Source of the DNA: Bacteroidia bacterium
Lineage (GTDB): Bacteria > Bacteroidota > Bacteroidia > Flavobacteriales > Flavobacteriaceae
Assembly: GCA_030427865.1 (NCBI GenBank)
Contig: JAUICK010000003.1
Coordinates: 203,018 to 267,017, forward strand
DNA length: 64,000 nt
Direction: 5' to 3'
The notes under the pieces are model-generated. The model worked only from the letters and a program-made list of their open reading frames with translations, did no database searches and was not told the DNA's origin. The first letter of the stretch is position 1, and each line of letters opens with the position of its first letter. Position numbers and translations under genes: made by a program. Shown piece by piece: positions 60,311 through 64,000 of the stretch.

Positions 60311-61570
60311 ATGAAAAACACACTTTTTTTTATAGTTTTTATATTTATTTCAACTACAACTTGGGCGTCATTTATTTATGTCCCAATGAGTCATGATAAT
60401 CAGAAAAATCATTTAAAAGCTTACGGAATTGTCTATTTTTCTTTAGAAGCAGGACTAAAATCAAAATGGTTATTAAATTATGATGGAGGTGCGTTTTTAA
60501 TCGAAAACAATAAAATTGTAGAGAATGAATGTAAAATTAGAGGGGTTTCGTATCAAGTGATTTCTGATGCAAAATCACAATTAATTTTACAAGAAATTGC
60601 TTCTCCATCATCAAATCAAGAAGCAGTAACTTTAGAAAAAGCACCTAAAATCGCTGTTTATTCACCCAAAGACAAAATGCCTTGGGACGATGCAGTAACT
60701 ATGGTGTTAACTTATGCCGAAATTCCTTTTGACGTAATTTATGACAAAGAAGTTTTAGAAGATAAACTCCTTTTATATGAGTGGTTGCATTTGCATCATG
60801 AAGATTTTACGGGGCAATATGGACGATTTTATGGTGCATTTAGAACTGCACCTTGGTATGTAGAAGGAAAAATGAGAGCGGAAAAACAAGCAAAAGAATT
60901 AGGCTTTTCTAAAGTGTCTCAAGCCAAATTAGCAGTTGCCAAAAAAATTAGAGATTATGTTATAGGTGGCGGATTCATGTTTGCCATGTGTTCTGCAACT
61001 GATAGTTTTGATATTGCTTTATCCGCTGAAGGTGTAGATATCGCAGAAGCGATGTTTGATGGTGATGCCTCTGAACCCAATTATCAATCAAAAATAAATT
61101 ACAATAAAACCTTTGCCTTTAAAGATTTTCAGTTGATAAGAAATCCAACGACTTACGAGTTTTCTTCTATAGACATGACCAGAAAGCGTCGAATTCCAAA
61201 AACCTCAGATTATTTTTCTTTGGTAGAATTTTCTGCAAAATGGGATCCTGTTCCTACGATGTTAACGCAAAATCACACAACTTTAGTCAAAGGTTTTATG
61301 GGGCAAACCACTTCTTTCGATAGAAATACGGTTAAAAGTAATGTCTTAGTTTTAGGAGAAAATAAAACCAACAGAGAAGCACGTTACATTCATGGAACCA
61401 AAGGAAAAGGAATGTTTACATTTTATGGTGGTCATGATCCAGAAGATTATTCGCACAGAGTAGGAGACCCAAAAACAGAATTAGATTTACACCCAACTTC
61501 ACCTGGTTATCGATTAATTTTAAATAATGTTTTATTTCCTGCTGCAAAAAAGAAAAAGCAGAAAACGTAA
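60311..61570 (+). CDS. Secreted protein of the family often labelled 'asparagine synthetase B'
   Basis: 419 residues from the ATG at 60311 (MKNTLFFIVFIFISTTTWAS); a TTG at 60290 would add seven residues ahead of the signal peptide, inside the terminator. Conserved-looking blocks: KNHLKAYGIVYFSLE, KIAVYSPKDKMPWDDAVTMVLTYAEIPF, LHLHHEDFTGQYGRFYG, GGGFMFAMCSATDSFDIAL, GVDIAEAMFDGDAS and GMFTFYGGHDPEDYSHRVGD. The Cys in MCSATDS inside a Rossmann-like setting recalls a class I glutamine amidotransferase fold. I recall close relatives in Flavobacteriaceae carrying the AsnB label, but no AsnB nucleotidase domain or N-terminal catalytic Cys exists, so the label looks wrong. Function unknown. Confidence 0.7.
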   Translation: MKNTLFFIVFIFISTTTWASFIYVPMSHDNQKNHLKAYGIVYFSLEAGLKSKWLLNYDGGAFLIENNKIVENECKIRGVSYQVISDAKSQLILQEIASPSSNQEAVTLEKAPKIAVYSPKDKMPWDDAVTMVLTYAEIPFDVIYDKEVLEDKLLLYEWLHLHHEDFTGQYGRFYGAFRTAPWYVEGKMRAEKQAKELGFSKVSQAKLAVAKKIRDYVIGGGFMFAMCSATDSFDIALSAEGVDIAEAMFDGDASEPNYQSKINYNKTFAFKDFQLIRNPTTYEFSSIDMTRKRRIPKTSDYFSLVEFSAKWDPVPTMLTQNHTTLVKGFMGQTTSFDRNTVKSNVLVLGENKTNREARYIHGTKGKGMFTFYGGHDPEDYSHRVGDPKTELDLHPTSPGYRLILNNVLFPAAKKKKQKT

Positions 61571-61647
61571 TTTTTTACTTTTAATTGGAGAATATTAGTA
61601 ATTCTAATTCAATTGTTAATAAACCCTTTTTTTGCTCATAAATAATG

Positions 61648-61678
61648 TTGTTAGTTGCTACTAAAAAAATTACTTTTG
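61648..61678 (+). promoter_or_regulatory. Promoter of the transketolase subunit gene
   Basis: TTG (61648-61650) and TACTTTTG (61671-61678), spacer 20, match the Bacteroidota -33/-7 pattern and lie 22 bases before the ATG. This rules out the TTG at 61655 as start. Confidence 0.65.
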
Positions 61679-61699
61679 TCATCAAATAAAAATAACGCA

Positions 61700-62545
61700 A
61701 TGCCAACAACACAACAATTACAAGATTTTACCCAACAAGTTCGTAGAGATATTTTACGTATGGTACATAAAGTAAATTCAGGTCATCCAGGAGGTTCTTT
61801 AGGATGTGCAGAGTTTTTTACTTGCCTATATCAAGAGGTAATGGATTATTCTACAGATTTTACGATGGATGGAAAAAACGAAGATTTATTTTTTCTTTCT
61901 AACGGACATATTTCACCAGTTTATTACAGTGTTTTGGCACATAGTGGATTTTTTCCTGTAGAAGAATTGGCAACATTTAGATTGATAGATTCTCGTTTGC
62001 AAGGACACCCTACTACTCATGAAGGTTTACCCGGAGTAAGAATAGCCTCAGGTTCTTTAGGACAAGGAATGTCAGTTGCTTTAGGTGCTGCACAAGCTAA
62101 AAAATTAAATGGAGATGATAAATTAGTATATTCTTTGCATGGTGATGGGGAGTTGCAAGAAGGCCAAAATTGGGAAGCAATTATGTATGCATCTGCAAAA
62201 AAAGTAGATAATTTAATTGCAACTGTAGATTTAAACGGAAAACAAATTGACGGTTCTACTGACGAAGTTTTACCAATGGGAAGTATTAAAGCAAAATTTG
62301 AAGCTTTTGGTTGGGATGTTTTAGAAGTAAAACAAGGAAATGATATCGAAGCTATTTTGGCTGGTTTAGCAGAAGCAAAAGCATTAACAGGAAAAGGAAA
62401 ACCTGTTTGTATTTTACTGTATACAGAAATGGGTAATGGAGTAGATTTTATGATGCACACGCATGCATGGCATGGAAAAGCGCCAAATGATGAGCAATTA
62501 GAAAATGCGTTAGCTCAAAACCCTGAGACACTTGGAGATTATTAG
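61700..62545 (+). CDS. Transketolase, N-terminal (thiamine-binding) subunit
   Basis: 281 residues from MPTTQQLQDFTQQ. Contains the thiamine-diphosphate motif GDGELQEGQNWEAIMYASAKK (shown in part; GDG...N) and the substrate region NSGHPGGSLGCAEF. Full transketolase also needs the pyrimidine-binding and C-terminal domains (about 310 residues), which in many bacteria are a separate second gene directly downstream. Here the next gene is bshA, so the partner must be elsewhere. It acts in the pentose phosphate pathway once paired. Confidence 0.9.
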   Translation: MPTTQQLQDFTQQVRRDILRMVHKVNSGHPGGSLGCAEFFTCLYQEVMDYSTDFTMDGKNEDLFFLSNGHISPVYYSVLAHSGFFPVEELATFRLIDSRLQGHPTTHEGLPGVRIASGSLGQGMSVALGAAQAKKLNGDDKLVYSLHGDGELQEGQNWEAIMYASAKKVDNLIATVDLNGKQIDGSTDEVLPMGSIKAKFEAFGWDVLEVKQGNDIEAILAGLAEAKALTGKGKPVCILLYTEMGNGVDFMMHTHAWHGKAPNDEQLENALAQNPETLGDY

Positions 62546-62587
62546 TGCTGTTATTTAAATATTTAAAATTTTAAAGAATTAAAAATT

Positions 62588-62623
62588 AAAAGAGCTTTTC
62601 ATTAAAATTGAAAAGCTCTTTTT
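62588..62623 (+). terminator. Terminator of the transketolase subunit gene
   Basis: AAAAGAGCTTTTCA-TTAAAAT-TGAAAAGCTCTTTT, 14-bp stem with T-run. Confidence 0.9.
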
Positions 62624-62743
62624 TATGTTTTTCTTTAGATTTATACTGTAAGATTAGCTTTATATTTACAACTAATAAATTATTACCAAAGATTCAGTTT
62701 TTAATATTGAATTTTTTGGTTTTTTAATCTTTCAATATTAAAT

Positions 62744-63877
62744 ATGAAAATCGGAATTGTTTGTTATCCAACATTTGGAGGAAGTGGAGTAGTAGCAACT
62801 GAGTTAGGAATGGCATTGGCAGATAAAGGTCATGAAGTTCATTTTATAACTTACAATCAACCAGTTCGTTTAGATTTTTTATCTCATCATTTGCATTTTC
62901 ATCAAGTCGATATTGAAGAATATCCTTTATTTCAATACCAACCTTATGAATTAGCATTGTCAAGTAAAATGGTAGAAATTGTAGAAAAGTACAATTTAGA
63001 AGTGCTACATGTACACTATGCAATTCCACATGCTTATGCTGCTTTTATGGCAAAACAGATGTTAAAAGAAAAAGGAATTGCGGTAAAAGTTGTAACTACT
63101 TTACACGGAACAGATATTACCTTAGTAGGCAGTCATCCTACTTACAAAAGTGCTGTAGAATTTAGTATTAACAATTCTGATGTGGTAACAGCAGTATCTA
63201 ATGATTTAAAAAAAACAACCAACAGACTTTTTACTATAAAAAAAGACATTCAAGTTATTTATAATTTTATTGATGCAGATAAGTACGATAAAGCTCATCT
63301 ACAAAAATGTAAAAGAATAGCTGTAGCAAAACCAGAGGAAAGAATTTTAACTCATATTAGTAATTTTAGACCTGTAAAAAGAGTTGAAGATGTTGTTAAA
63401 ATTTTTTATAGAGTTCAAAAAGAAATTCCTTCTAAATTATTATTAATTGGAGAAGGACCAGATAGAGTAAAAGCAGAAAATTTAGTGAATGCCTATAAAA
63501 TATCTGATAAAGTACTTTTTTTAGGTAATAGTTCTGAAGTTTCTAAAATATTATGTTACACAGATGTATTTTTATTGCCATCGCAAACAGAGAGTTTTGG
63601 GTTAGCTGCTTTAGAGGCTATGGCTGCTAAATCTGCAGTAATCTCGACAAATACTGGAGGTTTACCAGAAGTTAATATTAATGGTGTAACTGGGTATTTA
63701 AGTAATTTAGGTGATGTTGATGATATGGCAAAAAATGCAATTTCTATCTTAAAAGATAATACAACTTTAGAAACTTTTAAAGAAAATGCAAGAGCACATA
63801 CCAAAAGATTCTCATTAGAAAATATTTTACCTGTTTATGAAGATATTTATAAGTCTTGTTATAAAACTAAAGTATAA
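62744..63877 (+). CDS. bshA: N-acetyl-alpha-D-glucosaminyl L-malate synthase (bacillithiol pathway)
   Basis: 377 residues, GT4 glycosyltransferase. The N terminus MKIGIVCYPTFGGSGVVATELG is the BshA-type nucleotide-sugar loop, followed by HVHYAIPHAYAAFMA and LHGTDITLVG, and the C-terminal SQTESFGLAALEAMA (EX7E motif with SFG). BshA joins UDP-GlcNAc to malate, first step of bacillithiol, a low-molecular-weight thiol. Other bsh genes are not in the window. A general GT4 role is the alternative, but the N-terminal wording is characteristic. Confidence 0.88.
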   Translation: MKIGIVCYPTFGGSGVVATELGMALADKGHEVHFITYNQPVRLDFLSHHLHFHQVDIEEYPLFQYQPYELALSSKMVEIVEKYNLEVLHVHYAIPHAYAAFMAKQMLKEKGIAVKVVTTLHGTDITLVGSHPTYKSAVEFSINNSDVVTAVSNDLKKTTNRLFTIKKDIQVIYNFIDADKYDKAHLQKCKRIAVAKPEERILTHISNFRPVKRVEDVVKIFYRVQKEIPSKLLLIGEGPDRVKAENLVNAYKISDKVLFLGNSSEVSKILCYTDVFLLPSQTESFGLAALEAMAAKSAVISTNTGGLPEVNINGVTGYLSNLGDVDDMAKNAISILKDNTTLETFKENARAHTKRFSLENILPVYEDIYKSCYKTKV

Positions 63878-63880
63878 ATA

Positions 63881-64000
63881 AAAAGAAGCTGTCTGAAAAG
63901 TATTAGTATTTGTCATTTCGACTGTAATGGAGAAATCTTATTTATTGAAAATCAATTATATAGATTTTTCGCCTCCGCTCAAAATGACAGTTAAATCAAC
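63881..64000. repeat. Palindromic element, family B, in a terminator hairpin (cut by window end)
   Basis: Second filled copy: same order of arms and inner dyad as at 45799-45940, one mismatch in 116 bases. The 3' arm lies beyond the window. It would terminate bshA. Confidence 0.85.

Noticed and set aside
62017..62460. 147-codon minus-strand open frame
   Set aside because: Antisense shadow of the transketolase subunit.

Overview
The window is a 64 kb stretch of chromosome from a low-GC member of the Bacteroidota, almost certainly a marine-type Flavobacteriaceae (Polaribacter/Tenacibaculum-like; genus is inference). The supporting evidence is Bacteroidota -7 promoter boxes (TAnnTTTG), a type IX secretion (T9SS) sorting tail, family-specific genes (DUF4290, DUF3810, DUF7935, OstA-like), a MurA with Asp at the active-site Cys position, and the linked order purA-fur-rsh. 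There is no rRNA, tRNA, phage, transposase or CRISPR array in view. The only clear RNA genes are RNase P RNA and a cobalamin riboswitch, plus one candidate small RNA.

Layout. 1-5.3 kb: end of an aminopeptidase P, a VF530 protein, topoisomerase III, a GNAT acetyltransferase and lysA. 5.6-10.2 kb: topoisomerase IV (parE-parC). 10.3-17.7 kb: a membrane-bound LuxR-type regulator followed by a giant T9SS surface protein, rich in poly-serine repeats and split by a frameshift. 17.8-22.5 kb: a tiny zinc-ribbon protein, then a vitamin B12 uptake locus (BtuF-like lipoprotein co-transcribed with guaC; divergent riboswitch-controlled BtuB-like receptor). 22.5-24.4 kb: a three-gene SatD / DUF3307 / DUF7935 unit with a 3 x 28 bp tandem repeat upstream. 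24.6-31 kb: uvrD, DUF4290, murA, grpE, dnaJ. 31-36 kb: rnpB, aconitase, a Crp/Fnr regulator and a duplicated-domain lipoprotein. 36.4-39.3 kb: a class III aminotransferase with an OstA-like protein. 39.3-45.8 kb: a nitrite/nitric oxide cluster. 46-52.9 kb: purA, fur, rsh, M48 protease, polyphosphate glucokinase, TrmH-type methyltransferase. 53-58.5 kb: tandem exported amidohydrolases and a DUF3810 protein. 58.6-64 kb: dnaB, a secreted protein related to entries labelled 'asparagine synthetase B', the N-terminal half of a split transketolase, and bshA.

How genes work together. In the nitrogen-oxide cluster NirK makes NO, NirV and an SCO protein probably help mature or supply copper to it, and an Rrf2/NsrR-type Fe-S repressor sits between divergent promoters that carry two copies of an 18-bp operator. 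Two RIC-type iron-sulfur repair proteins (one without its Cys pair) and a polytopic histidine-rich membrane protein complete the set. No NO reductase is visible.

The most unusual features are: (i) several families of short palindromic repeats, some inserted in frame inside genes (three copies in topB, three degenerate ones in the T9SS protein) and one nested inside terminator hairpins; (ii) the poly-Ser microsatellite beta-helix protein; (iii) a SatD protein that looks like a divergent class III nucleotide cyclase fused to a helix-turn-helix and coupled to a membrane partner; (iv) a sigma-54-like promoter in front of grpE-dnaJ.
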